From the NCBI GenBank assembly GCA_023488905.1, contig JAMDCQ010000020.1:1-64000 (forward strand): 64,000 nucleotides of DNA. The letters run 5' to 3'. Source of the DNA: Candidatus Bathyarchaeota archaeon (GTDB lineage: Archaea; Thermoproteota; Bathyarchaeia; Bathyarchaeales; Bathycorpusculaceae). The notes under the pieces were generated by a model. The model was not told the DNA's origin. It saw only the letters and a list, made by a program, of their open reading frames with translations, and did no database searches. The position numbers were made by a program, and so were the translations under genes. Below, one piece after another: positions 50,071 through 58,412 of this stretch; position 1 is the first letter of the stretch, and each line of letters starts with the position of its first letter.

Positions 50071-51579
50071 TTGTCAAACGAAGGCAAAACACGAACCGTT
50101 GAAGAGATTAACGCGAAAATCCGCAAGGGCGACGCCCAAGTCCTAACCGCCGAAGAAATGAAAAAGCTCGTCGAGAGCAGCGGCGTCGAAGTCGCTTTCA
50201 AAGAAGTCGATGTTGTTACAACAGGCACTTTTGGCGCCATGTGTTCTTCGGGCGCTGTTATCAACCTCGGCCACTCTGATCCGCCCATCAAAATCGATCA
50301 TGCATGGATAAACGACGTGGAAGTCTGCCACCCCGGCGCAGCAGTTGACATATTCATCGGCGCCACGAACATGTCGGAGAAGCAGCCTTTTGAGTACGGC
50401 GGCGGGCACGTCATAGGCGACTTGGTTGCAGGTAAAGAAGTCGAGTTACGCGCCACCGCGTACGGCACCGACTGCTACCCCAGAACCCAAGTTAAAACCA
50501 CCTTAACCAAAGACGACCTCAACCAGTTCTGTCTGCTGAACTTCCGCAACGGCTACCAACGCTACAACTGCGCCGTCAACAGCAGCGACGAAACCATCTA
50601 CACCTACATGAGCAAGCTTTTGCCGAGGTTCCGAAACGCCACCTACTCAGGCGCAGGCGAACTTAACCCCCTTATGAACGACCCCGACTACGAGACGATG
50701 GGTATGGGTACCCGCATATTCCTCGGCGGCGGACAAGGCTACATAATCGGCGAAGGCACCCAGCATAGCCCTAAAAACCTCAGCGGCACCCTCATGGTCA
50801 AAGGCGACGCCAAAAAGATGACGCCAGAGTATCTGCAGGGCGCTGCCTTCACAAAATACGGCACGTCCTTGTATGTCGGTTTAGGCGTTCCAATCCCAAT
50901 CCTCAACATGGGCTTAGCTAAAAAGACCGCCATCCGCGACAGCGAAATATTCACCGACATCGTCGACTACAGCGTGCCGCGTCGTGATCGACCAAAGTTT
51001 GGGCAAGTCAGCTACAAAGAACTCAAATCAGGCAGCATAACCATCAATGGAAAAAAAGTCCGAGTCAGCTCCCTTTCAAGTTTAAAGATGGCCAAGAAAG
51101 TTTCCCAGACCTTGAAGTCATGGATTGAAGAAGGCACATTCACGTTAACTTCGCCTGTGGAGCGGTTGCCAACTAGCACCGTGTTTAAGTCTATGCGGCA
51201 AACCGAGGAAATCCCCTTTGTCGTCAGCGTCATGCACCCCGCGGTCACCTGCACCGAAGACGAAGAAATCCGAGCCATCGCAGAACGCATAGTCACAAAA
51301 TCCGTCAACCACATTGTTGTCGTTGACGCTACAGGTAAACTCCGCGGCATCGTCACCTCATGGGACATAACCCGCGCCATGGCAGAGGGCAAAAAAGCCC
51401 TATCAGACATCGAGTCACGCAACGTCATAACCGCTAAACCCGACGAACCGCTTGAAGTCGCCTCAAAACGTCTCGCACAACATAACATCTCCGCGTTGCC
51501 AGTTGTTGATATCGAGCGGAAAGTGTTGGGTATTGTTACATCGGAAGATGTAGCTAAACTCTTGGGGAGACGTTACTGA
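50071..51579 (+). CDS. homocysteine biosynthesis protein (DUF39, COG1900) with CBS pair
   Basis: The protein has about 502 residues. The DUF39 domain (1-370: NEGKTRTVEEINAKIRKGDAQVLTAEE, VVTTGTFGAMCSSGAVINLGHSDPPIK, ATAYGTDCYPRT, FRNGYQRYNCAVNSSD) matches the enzyme shown in Methanosarcina acetivorans (MA1821) to convert aspartate semialdehyde into homocysteine with sulfide. Its conserved cysteines, such as that in GTDCYPRT, would carry the sulfur. The end has two CBS domains (about 395-500) that may bind adenosyl ligands. TTG at 50071 with AAGGGAAAGG upstream is preferred, because the longer ATG start (50017) adds sequence that looks noncoding. It is the first gene of the operon. Confidence 0.9.
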   Translation: MSNEGKTRTVEEINAKIRKGDAQVLTAEEMKKLVESSGVEVAFKEVDVVTTGTFGAMCSSGAVINLGHSDPPIKIDHAWINDVEVCHPGAAVDIFIGATNMSEKQPFEYGGGHVIGDLVAGKEVELRATAYGTDCYPRTQVKTTLTKDDLNQFCLLNFRNGYQRYNCAVNSSDETIYTYMSKLLPRFRNATYSGAGELNPLMNDPDYETMGMGTRIFLGGGQGYIIGEGTQHSPKNLSGTLMVKGDAKKMTPEYLQGAAFTKYGTSLYVGLGVPIPILNMGLAKKTAIRDSEIFTDIVDYSVPRRDRPKFGQVSYKELKSGSITINGKKVRVSSLSSLKMAKKVSQTLKSWIEEGTFTLTSPVERLPTSTVFKSMRQTEEIPFVVSVMHPAVTCTEDEEIRAIAERIVTKSVNHIVVVDATGKLRGIVTSWDITRAMAEGKKALSDIESRNVITAKPDEPLEVASKRLAQHNISALPVVDIERKVLGIVTSEDVAKLLGRRY

Positions 51580-52013
51580 TGGGCAGAATACTAATCAGGG
51601 TCAACGAAGAGCAGGTTTCCGAGCCAATTGCGTCGCAAGTCATCATCGAGTACAAGGTGCCTATGGTTATCTTGTCTGCTCACATCAACTCGAAAGGCGG
51701 AGAAATCCTCGTCGAAATACCCGATGACACTGAAGACAAAATCGTGGAAGCCTTACGAAAAAGAGGCGTCACCGTAAGCGTCCCCAAATCGATCGAAGTA
51801 GACAGCGAAAAATGCTTTAGTTGCGGCAGCTGTGTCGCCCTTTGCCCCGTGGAAGCTATCAGTTTAACCTCTGACTCCTCAGTGCAGTTTGACAAAGAGA
51901 AATGCTTGGGAAGTACCTGCAGTATCTGCGTGGACGCCTGCCCCGCACGAGCCATAAAAGCAGTTAAACCAAACGGCAACGGCTCCCAAAACAACAGGGA
52001 AAAGAAAAGTTGA
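51579..52013 (+). CDS. NIL-domain/ferredoxin partner of the homocysteine enzyme
   Basis: The 144-residue protein has an N-terminal NIL domain (about 1-75, ILIRVNEEQVSEPIASQVIIEYKVPMVILSAHINS). A two-cluster ferredoxin follows (C-x2-C-x2-C-x3-C in EKCFSCGSCVALCP; C-x4-C-x2-C-x3-C in EKCLGSTCSICVDACP). This is the MA1822 type, which supports the DUF39 enzyme in homocysteine synthesis, probably by reducing sulfur. It overlaps both neighbours (ATG at the DUF39 stop; its own stop inside the next start). Confidence 0.9.
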   Translation: MGRILIRVNEEQVSEPIASQVIIEYKVPMVILSAHINSKGGEILVEIPDDTEDKIVEALRKRGVTVSVPKSIEVDSEKCFSCGSCVALCPVEAISLTSDSSVQFDKEKCLGSTCSICVDACPARAIKAVKPNGNGSQNNREKKS

Positions 52014-52720
52014 CAGGAATACTCATCAAAGAAAACTTTACCCTAAAAGAATCCCAGTGCACAATAATTTCTGACCGCCCTCAAGCCATCGAAGCCGCCA
52101 AAGAATCCATCCGCCGAAGCCGACAAGAACTCGAACTCTACGTTCGAGCAACCCCCAAGTTTCTGCATACCCTAACGCCTATCCCTGTGCCCGAGAAGCC
52201 ACTGGTTGCCAAAATGATGGCTGAAGCTGCAAAGAAAGCCGATGTTGGTCCCATGGCGGCGGTCGCGGGAGCCATTGCAGACCTAGCCGTAGAAGCCATG
52301 AAACAGGCGGGTTGCACGGTGGCGGTGGTGGAGAACGGCGGAGAAATCATGGCAGACTCCAATCAGCCCGTGGATGTGGCAGTTGCCGCAGGCGATGAAC
52401 CGCTTTCTAAACGCTTTGGCTTTCGACTAACAGAGTTCCCCCTAGCTGTCGCGACCAGTTCGGGACGGTTTAGTCACGCGTTTAGTTTTGGGGATGCTGA
52501 GGCTGCGACGGTTTTCTGCAAAAACGCCGCCTTAGCCGACGCGGCAGCCACGGCAGTGGGGAACGTAGTCAAAGGGGACGACGCCGAGGCGGCAATCCAA
52601 GCAGGCATCACCCGCGGATTGTCTATCGAGGGCGTTGAAGGAATCTTTATCCTCTACAAGGGGCAAGTGGGCACCGCTGGCAAGATACCCCAAATGATAA
52701 AGGTCAAGCCCTCAACCTGA
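52010..52720 (+). CDS. UPF0280 (COG2122, ApbE-like) protein
   Basis: The 236-residue protein has a TTG start overlapping the stop of the ferredoxin gene (TTGA). It matches UPF0280: RRSRQELELYVRATPKFLHTLTPI, KADVGPMAAVAGAIADLAVEAM, VAVVENGGEIM and LAVATSSGRFSHAFSFGDAEAATVF. A homologue in Methanosarcina (COG2122) is needed for homocysteine formation together with COG1900. The fold is related to flavin transferases of the ApbE type. Its place as third gene supports one homocysteine module. Confidence 0.88.
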   Translation: MTGILIKENFTLKESQCTIISDRPQAIEAAKESIRRSRQELELYVRATPKFLHTLTPIPVPEKPLVAKMMAEAAKKADVGPMAAVAGAIADLAVEAMKQAGCTVAVVENGGEIMADSNQPVDVAVAAGDEPLSKRFGFRLTEFPLAVATSSGRFSHAFSFGDAEAATVFCKNAALADAAATAVGNVVKGDDAEAAIQAGITRGLSIEGVEGIFILYKGQVGTAGKIPQMIKVKPST

Positions 52721-52789
52721 TTGTGTGTAAGTTCTGAGACGCCTCAAGCGCTAATCTTGAGCGACAACACTATTTCGGTTTGGCTTGAC

Positions 52790-54445
52790 ATGACTCAGGA
52801 AACCGATGCTGCAGTAGCCAGTAGCGAAGCTTCAGCGCCGCAAAAACCCACTGGCAAGAAGCAAATCAGCATCGAAGAAATCGCCGCCACCTTCCAAACC
52901 GTAGCCGAAGACATCGCCCAAATCAGCCAGCTAAACTCCGCGGAAAACGCCGTTGTTACTCAGTTTTTGTCCTCGCTAAAGACACATATGGAACCCCTCA
53001 CCCCCTCAATCCCCGTTTCCACCGTAATTATCCCCATCGAGTATGGTTTACCTCAACAAGCTCACATTCAGCCAAATGGTCGCCTGCAGTTAACCTATAG
53101 TGATGACCGCAAGCAGCTTGTAGATTTGAGTGAGCCTAAAAACCGCGATTTCATGATGGCAGTCATCGACGATGTCATGCCCAAATTGGAGGCTTTAGCC
53201 CGAGAGTTTGAAGAGCGCCTGCTACGAAAAGATATACCTGTCGAGGAGCCGCATGTTGAGATTCCTGCGCCACAACCTCCAGCACCCATCATCCCTGAAC
53301 CCTTGCCGCCTCCAGTAGTCGCGGTTGAACCCGCCGTAACCTTGCCTGAGCCTGAACCTGCCCCAGTTGAAGTGGCCCCTGGACCTCAACCGCCACCCGT
53401 AGAAGTCATTGACCCCCCAATAGAGCGAAACGCCAAAATCGATGCGGTTACCACTGAAACGCTGGATTTTCTGGGCATGCTTGGCGGTGAAGTGTTTGAG
53501 CAGGAACCTGTCAGCAAATACTTCGACGACTGGATGGTAAACCTGCGCCAAATCATTTTGTCCTTTGAATCCAACGAAGCCATAGGCGCAGATGAAGCCT
53601 TTGCCGCTCAGTATAATCAGATTTTTGGGAAAATCCAAGATGAACTCGATAACAGAATCGCCAACGAAGCAGAAATGGCAGTCTCAGCTAGAACGCTGGT
53701 AGAGAACAGGTATCTCCTCAACAAGATCAATGAGGAACACGCTGCTCAAACCAAACAGTTAGTTGAGAAGGGCACAAGCGCCATCGAAACACTGATGCGC
53801 AGCATGGCTAGCATTGAAAAGGAGTTAGCTGAAGCGCAAGCAGTCAAAGTAAGCTACCGCCACCCCCTGCAGAAGATGGCTAAAGACCAAAAAGTAGCTG
53901 AACTCACCCAGAGACTAAACTCCGTCAAAAAACGCTTAGCAATGGCTGTGGGCACCTCTTCCGTTGAAGGCGGAAAATCAGGAGACATCGAAGCCCAGTT
54001 TGAGGCACAGACCAAGATGCTTGAGGAGAAACGTAAAATCGCCATGGAACTCCTCAACAAAAACGTGGACGACTTGGTAAATGAAATCGCCAAATTAAAG
54101 ATGATTAAAACCAGCAACCCCATCAAAAGGGTTTCCATCCAGCAGCAAGTATTCGAGACCGAGCAGAAACTGTTTGAGGCAAAGAAGCGGCTGGAGTTAG
54201 CGGAGAAGAATTCGTCAGCTGAAATGGAGCAGCTTCGGGCTGAGTACGAGAAGAAAAAGGAAGCCGCGTTAGGTAAAGTGCAGACGCTGGAGAAGGACAT
54301 CGCCATCAAAGCGGTTGATAACTCTGCGGGAGTTAGAAAAGAGGCTGCTAACGCTTTGGCGGAGGCTGTTAAGGCTCTGTCAGAGAAAAAGAAGGCTGTG
54401 CCAGCCTCGCCGGCGGCTGAGGAGGCTGCTGAAGTTAAGCAGTAA
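52790..54445 (+). CDS. large coiled-coil protein, unknown function
   Basis: The protein has about 551 residues from the ATG at 52790; TTG codons at 52757 and 52721 are in frame. Residues 15-170 are mixed. At about 170-240 there is a Pro/Glu/Val-rich hinge (VEEPHVEIPAPQPPAPIIPEPLPPPVV). After 250 it is almost entirely helical with long heptad runs (LVENRYLLNKINEEHAAQTKQLVEKG; KRKIAMELLNKNVDDLVNEIAKLKM; KKRLELAEKNSSAEMEQLRAEYEKKKE) to an Ala-rich end. It has no membrane segment or signal. It may be a structural or chromosome-related coiled coil. No family is recognised. The gene lies between the homocysteine and aromatic operons. Confidence 0.7.
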   Translation: MTQETDAAVASSEASAPQKPTGKKQISIEEIAATFQTVAEDIAQISQLNSAENAVVTQFLSSLKTHMEPLTPSIPVSTVIIPIEYGLPQQAHIQPNGRLQLTYSDDRKQLVDLSEPKNRDFMMAVIDDVMPKLEALAREFEERLLRKDIPVEEPHVEIPAPQPPAPIIPEPLPPPVVAVEPAVTLPEPEPAPVEVAPGPQPPPVEVIDPPIERNAKIDAVTTETLDFLGMLGGEVFEQEPVSKYFDDWMVNLRQIILSFESNEAIGADEAFAAQYNQIFGKIQDELDNRIANEAEMAVSARTLVENRYLLNKINEEHAAQTKQLVEKGTSAIETLMRSMASIEKELAEAQAVKVSYRHPLQKMAKDQKVAELTQRLNSVKKRLAMAVGTSSVEGGKSGDIEAQFEAQTKMLEEKRKIAMELLNKNVDDLVNEIAKLKMIKTSNPIKRVSIQQQVFETEQKLFEAKKRLELAEKNSSAEMEQLRAEYEKKKEAALGKVQTLEKDIAIKAVDNSAGVRKEAANALAEAVKALSEKKKAVPASPAAEEAAEVKQ

Positions 54446-54454
54446 TCCGAAACG

Positions 54455-54466
54455 CTTATATTTTAA
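54455..54466 (+). promoter_or_regulatory. TATA box of the aromatic operon
   Basis: TTATATTTTAAA follows GAAACGC (BRE-like) directly after the end of the coiled-coil gene. The expected start of transcription, about 25 bases downstream, is near 54485, just before the leader ORF. Confidence 0.65.
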
Positions 54467-54497
54467 AGTCGGTGACTGTTTGCACAGGTTCGAAGCA

Positions 54498-54587
54498 ATG
54501 AACACCAAAGAAGCCAACCAACACGTTAACGCATGGCAACGTGATAGCTTCGACTACGGCTTTTATTATTTCGGTTATTTTCCTTAA
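54498..54587 (+). CDS. aromatic-rich leader peptide of the shikimate operon
   Basis: The ORF codes 29 residues: MNTKEANQHVNA, then WQRDSFDYGFYYFGYFP. Of the last 17 residues, one is Trp, four are Phe and four are Tyr, the end products of the downstream operon. The ATG lies about 13 bases after the predicted transcription start. The stop (54585-54587) is directly followed by an 11-bp hairpin, and lysC starts at 54647. This arrangement is that of an attenuation leader peptide such as bacterial PheL. Composition and position are seen in the sequence; the regulatory role is inferred. Confidence 0.65.
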   Translation: MNTKEANQHVNAWQRDSFDYGFYYFGYFP

Positions 54588-54625
54588 GCCCAGAACTGAA
54601 AAATTTTTGTAAAGCGGTTCTGGGC
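54588..54625 (+). promoter_or_regulatory. attenuator-like hairpin between leader ORF and lysC
   Basis: GCCCAGAACTG (54588-54598) pairs with CGGTTCTGGGC (54615-54625): 11 bp including one G-T pair. The loop of 16 bases holds AAAAATTTTT (54599-54608). The left arm begins at the base after the leader stop, so a ribosome at the end of the leader would cover it. Confidence 0.65.
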
Positions 54626-54646
54626 AGGGCATGGGTGTAACATATT

Positions 54647-55891
54647 ATGACGAAACCACTCTCTAAACGTAAAATTGTCGTTAAATTCGGCGGATCCAGC
54701 CTCGCCGACCACGAACGCCTTCTCAAAGCAGTCATGGCAATTGTAAACGAAACCAAAAGGGGCACCAAAGTCGCTGTGGTAGTGTCCGCTATGGGCAAAA
54801 CCACCGACGTCCTCTTAACCACCGCAAAAAACACATCCAACGGAAAACTCGCCAAACACGAACTCGACGACATCCTCTCCATGGGCGAACGCACCAGCGT
54901 TCGCATCTTCTCCACTGCACTGCGCAACAACGGCGTGGACTCCTGCTACTTTGACCCCATGGATAGCAACTGGCCCATAATCACCGACGACAAATTCCAA
55001 AACGCCAACCCCGATGTCAAGGCTTGCACTAAAAACATTGCCGAATATGTCTTGCCTATAGTCGAAAAAGGCACCGTACCCGTCATCGCGGGGTTCGTGG
55101 GCAAAACAAAAGACGGCAAAATCACCACGCTCGGCAGAGGCGGAAGCGACACAACCGCTTTCCTCTTAGCGGAGGGCATAGGCGCAGACCAAGTTGTCTT
55201 GGTCACGGACGCTGAGGGCATAATGTCTAGTGACCCCAAAATCATCCAGTCACCCCAAAGACTGCCCACCATCGACGTCAACACCCTCGTCGGTTTGGCG
55301 GATTCTGGGGCGAAATTTATCCACAGCAAAGCGCTCAAGTACAAACCCAAAAACATCGACGTCAAAGTCATAAGCAACGCCCACGGCGACCTCAGCAGGG
55401 AAGGCACCATCATAACCGGCGGCTTAGCCAGTGAACTCGACGCCGAAATCGCGCACCCAACCTCCGTTGCGGAAATCACGGTCATCGGTAACGGTTTGTC
55501 CGCTAACCCCCAAGTCATCACCCAGATGATCGAGAAAGTCAAAGAAAACACCGTGCTCTTGGGCATGTCGATGAACACTAACTCAATTATCCTCTACGTG
55601 CCGCAGACCGAAAACATCAACAGCCTATTCAACCAGATACATCAAATCACTGTGGGCAACAAAGAAACCATAGCCATGGCTGTCAAAAGAGACTTGGTCT
55701 TCATTAAAACCAGCGGTGTCGGCTTAGAAGAAACCCACGGCATCATTGGCAGAATCAGCGAGGATTTGCGTGTTAACGGCGTAAACATCAGCGGCATCCT
55801 CACTATCACTTCGAGTATTTTGTTGTTTGTAGATTGGAATGAGAAGGAGAAAGCGCTAAAGTTAATTAAAAACGCGCTCAAGTCACATTAG
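54647..55891 (+). CDS. lysC: aspartate kinase
   Basis: The 414-residue protein has the kinase domain (KIVVKFGGSSLADHERL, VVVSAMGKTTDVLL, GFVGKTKDGKITTLGRGGSDTTAFLLAEG, VVLVTDAEGIMSSDPK) and C-terminal ACT domains (VIGNGLSANPQVITQMIEKV, FIKTSGVGLEETHGIIGRISEDL). It phosphorylates aspartate. The aspartate semialdehyde made downstream is the co-substrate of the next enzyme in this operon, which explains why an aspartate kinase heads an aromatic operon. The ACT domains suggest feedback control. GGGTG lies nine bases before the ATG. Confidence 0.95.
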   Translation: MTKPLSKRKIVVKFGGSSLADHERLLKAVMAIVNETKRGTKVAVVVSAMGKTTDVLLTTAKNTSNGKLAKHELDDILSMGERTSVRIFSTALRNNGVDSCYFDPMDSNWPIITDDKFQNANPDVKACTKNIAEYVLPIVEKGTVPVIAGFVGKTKDGKITTLGRGGSDTTAFLLAEGIGADQVVLVTDAEGIMSSDPKIIQSPQRLPTIDVNTLVGLADSGAKFIHSKALKYKPKNIDVKVISNAHGDLSREGTIITGGLASELDAEIAHPTSVAEITVIGNGLSANPQVITQMIEKVKENTVLLGMSMNTNSIILYVPQTENINSLFNQIHQITVGNKETIAMAVKRDLVFIKTSGVGLEETHGIIGRISEDLRVNGVNISGILTITSSILLFVDWNEKEKALKLIKNALKSH

Positions 55892-55903
55892 GGGCAATTC
55901 AAA

Positions 55904-56695
55904 TTGAACGTAGGCAAAACCCGCAGACTCAAAAAAATCATGCAGAAAGATAACCGCACAGTAATCGTGCCCATGGATCACGGCGTCACTATCGGCCCAA
56001 TCCAAGGCATAACCAACATGCAAACCATAACAAACCAGCTTCTCAAAGGCAAAGTTGACGCCATCTTGGTGCATAAAGGCATAGCCAAACGCATCGACGT
56101 AGACGGTGCAGGGTTAATAGTTATGCTTTCAGGTGCATCCAACCTTGGCCCTAACCCCAACGGCAAAGTCCAAGTTTGCAGTGTAGGCGAAGCTCTCCGC
56201 CTAGGTGCCGACGCCGTCAGCGTACACGTCAACATAGGCGCACAGGACGAGGACAAGATGCTTGCGAAATTAGGCAAAGTCAGCGAAGAATGCGAGCACT
56301 ACGGGTTGCCTCTGCTGGCAATGATGTACCCGCGGGGACCAAAAATCACAAACGAACACGCAGTCGAAGTGGTAGCGCATGCCGCCAGAATCGGCGCGGA
56401 ACTCGGCGCAGACATCATCAAAACCAACTACACAGGCAACATAGAAACCTTCAAAACCGTCACAGAAAGCTGCCCCGCCCCAGTAGTCATCGCGGGTGGA
56501 CCGAAATGCAAATCAATGCAAGAAGTCCTACAAACCACATTCGACGCACTCAAAGCAGGCGCCGCGGGACTCTCGATTGGAAGAAACGTTTTCCAATGCG
56601 AAAACCCCACCCAAATCGCAAAAGCCCTCTCCACAATCGTACATGAAGGCGCATCTGTAGAGCAGGCAACGAAAATCCTCGGTGAAAAACGTTGA
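55904..56695 (+). CDS. 2-amino-3,7-dideoxy-D-threo-hept-6-ulosonate synthase (ADH synthase)
   Basis: The 263-residue class I aldolase, AroA' type, has [13 protein letters not shown] with Asp25, MMYPRGPK with Tyr142, DIIKTNYTG with Schiff-base Lys173 and VVIAGGPK. It joins aspartate semialdehyde and a 6-deoxy-5-ketofructose phosphate to give the C7 precursor of dehydroquinate, the archaeal entry to the shikimate pathway that needs no DAHP. A homologue is MJ0400. TTG starts it 12 bases after lysC; it overlaps the next gene by four bases. Confidence 0.93.
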   Translation: MNVGKTRRLKKIMQKDNRTVIVPMDHGVTIGPIQGITNMQTITNQLLKGKVDAILVHKGIAKRIDVDGAGLIVMLSGASNLGPNPNGKVQVCSVGEALRLGADAVSVHVNIGAQDEDKMLAKLGKVSEECEHYGLPLLAMMYPRGPKITNEHAVEVVAHAARIGAELGADIIKTNYTGNIETFKTVTESCPAPVVIAGGPKCKSMQEVLQTTFDALKAGAAGLSIGRNVFQCENPTQIAKALSTIVHEGASVEQATKILGEKR

Positions 56696-57732
56696 AGGAA
56701 CTCTGGCTAGAAATCCCCAAAACCGCGTCCGCACAAGAAAAGGACGCTTTACTTAGCCTTGCAAGCGATAATGCAGATGTGGTTTTGGACGATGGACAAG
56801 CCCGAAACCGAGCGGGCAAACTGGACCTGACATTTCTAGCGGACTTAAACGAGAAAACCCTTGCCCAGCTTAAAAAAGAAGGCAAAAAAACCGTTTACCA
56901 AGTCACCATACGTGGCAAAGAGGACGAGAACCGCGCCGCCAAAGCTGCAGAACTCGGCGTCGACTACGTCATCATCAACTGCCAAGACTGGCGCGTCATA
57001 CCGCTTGAAAACCTCATCGCCAAAGGCAGAGGCAAAAGCAAACTTATCGCCGAAGTCGCCACCGCAGACGACGCCAAAGTCGTTTTGGAAGCGCTGGAGC
57101 TAGGAACCGACGGCGTACTTCTCCAAACCGCCAGTCCCGCTGAACTGGAGAAAACCATCAAACTCATCAAAAATCAGCTACCCAAAATGGGATTAACCAC
57201 TGGTAAAATCCTCTCGGTTAAACCCATCGGCACAGGCGCGCGCGTCTGCGTAGACACCGTGGATTTGATGGTGCCCGGCGAAGGCATGCTGGTGGGCTGT
57301 CAATCCGCAGGCTTCTTCTTGGTCGAAGCGGAAGTCAGCGAGAACCCCTATGTGCAGTCGCGTCCTTTCCGCGTAAACGCAGGCCCAGCGTCGCATTACA
57401 CGTTGACTTCGCTACAGGGCACCCGTTACCTCTCCGAGTTGAAGGCGGGCGACGAAGTTCTCATAGTGAGCCGCGAAGGCAAAGTCCGAATCACCAACGT
57501 CGGCAGATCCAAAATCGAATTCCGCCCGCTGATGCTTATCGAAGCCCAAGTGGACGACACCAAAATCAAAACCATCCTCCAAAACGCAGAAACAATCCGT
57601 GTCGTCACCCCAAAAGCGTCCAAACCCGTAACCGAGCTCAAGGCAGGCGACGAGGTCTTGGTGCATTTGGCTGCGAAGGGAGGCAGACACTTCGGCATAT
57701 CCGTGCCTGAAGAAACGGTGATTGAGAAGTGA
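56692..57732 (+). CDS. aroB': 3-dehydroquinate synthase II
   Basis: The 346-residue protein is the archaeal type II DHQ synthase (MJ1249 type), which oxidatively deaminates and cyclises the C7 amino-sugar to 3-dehydroquinate using NAD. Its motifs include KTVYQVTIRGKEDENRAAKAAELGVDYVIINCQDWRVIPLENLIA, GTDGVLLQTASPAE, VDTVDLMVPGEGMLVGCQSAGFFLVEAE and RPFRVNAGPASHYTL. TTG overlaps the previous stop (TTGA), and its own stop overlaps aroD. It has no relation to bacterial AroB. Confidence 0.93.
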   Translation: MKELWLEIPKTASAQEKDALLSLASDNADVVLDDGQARNRAGKLDLTFLADLNEKTLAQLKKEGKKTVYQVTIRGKEDENRAAKAAELGVDYVIINCQDWRVIPLENLIAKGRGKSKLIAEVATADDAKVVLEALELGTDGVLLQTASPAELEKTIKLIKNQLPKMGLTTGKILSVKPIGTGARVCVDTVDLMVPGEGMLVGCQSAGFFLVEAEVSENPYVQSRPFRVNAGPASHYTLTSLQGTRYLSELKAGDEVLIVSREGKVRITNVGRSKIEFRPLMLIEAQVDDTKIKTILQNAETIRVVTPKASKPVTELKAGDEVLVHLAAKGGRHFGISVPEETVIEK

Positions 57733-58412
57733 CGCCGAGAATCTGCGTCTCGATTCTTCCCAAAAACATGGCAGAAGCCCAAAAACTCATCGAAAAAGCC
57801 CAAGACGCCCAAGCTGACTTTGTTGAAGTCCGTATGGATTACCTCGAAGAGACACGCAACCTCAAAGACTTAACGGCGAGCACAAAAATCCCGTTTATAG
57901 CGACAAACAAGCTTGAGAGCGAGAGAGGTTTTTTTTCTGGCTCCGAAATCGAGCGCCAACAAACCCTGCTCAACGCCGCCGAGTGTGGCTTCAAATACAT
58001 CGATGTTGACTTCCGCAGCCCCAAACGTAACGAAACAGTCGCTAAACTTAAATCGCTTGGAGCTAAGGTCATCGTTTCCTACCATAAATTCGATGGAATC
58101 CTAAACATTTCCTCGCTGGAAAAAATTTTAGATGAGCAAATCGCAAGCGGAGCCGACATCTGCAAAATCGTCCTAACTGCCAAACAAATCGAAGACAACC
58201 TCCCAGTCCTCAGCTTCGTCTCCTTCGCCTCCACCAAAGCCAAGTTAGTGTGCTTCTGCATGGGCACAGAGGGCAAGACTTCACGGTTGCTTTCCCCAGT
58301 TTTCGGTGCCTTCTTCACTTTTGCCTCGCTAGATGAGGACAGCCAAACTGCGGCGGGACAGATGAGTATAAAAGAAATGAGAGCCGCATACAAGCTGTTG
58401 GGGATTGGGTAA
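57729..58412 (+). CDS. aroD: 3-dehydroquinate dehydratase, type I
   Basis: The 227-residue protein is a TIM barrel. The Schiff-base lysine is Lys146 in DICKIVLTAK and the catalytic His is His119 in VIVSYHKFDG. FVEVRMDYLE near the start binds substrate, and CMGTEGKTSRLLSPVFGAFFTFA closes the barrel. It dehydrates 3-dehydroquinate to 3-dehydroshikimate. GTG overlaps the previous stop; its own stop overlaps the ATG of aroE. Confidence 0.95.
   Translation: MTPRICVSILPKNMAEAQKLIEKAQDAQADFVEVRMDYLEETRNLKDLTASTKIPFIATNKLESERGFFSGSEIERQQTLLNAAECGFKYIDVDFRSPKRNETVAKLKSLGAKVIVSYHKFDGILNISSLEKILDEQIASGADICKIVLTAKQIEDNLPVLSFVSFASTKAKLVCFCMGTEGKTSRLLSPVFGAFFTFASLDEDSQTAAGQMSIKEMRAAYKLLGIG

Noticed and set aside
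54315-54497. upstream extension of the aromatic leader ORF
   Set aside because: It overlaps the coiled-coil gene in another frame, reads as Arg/Leu-rich shadow sequence and lies upstream of the TATA box.
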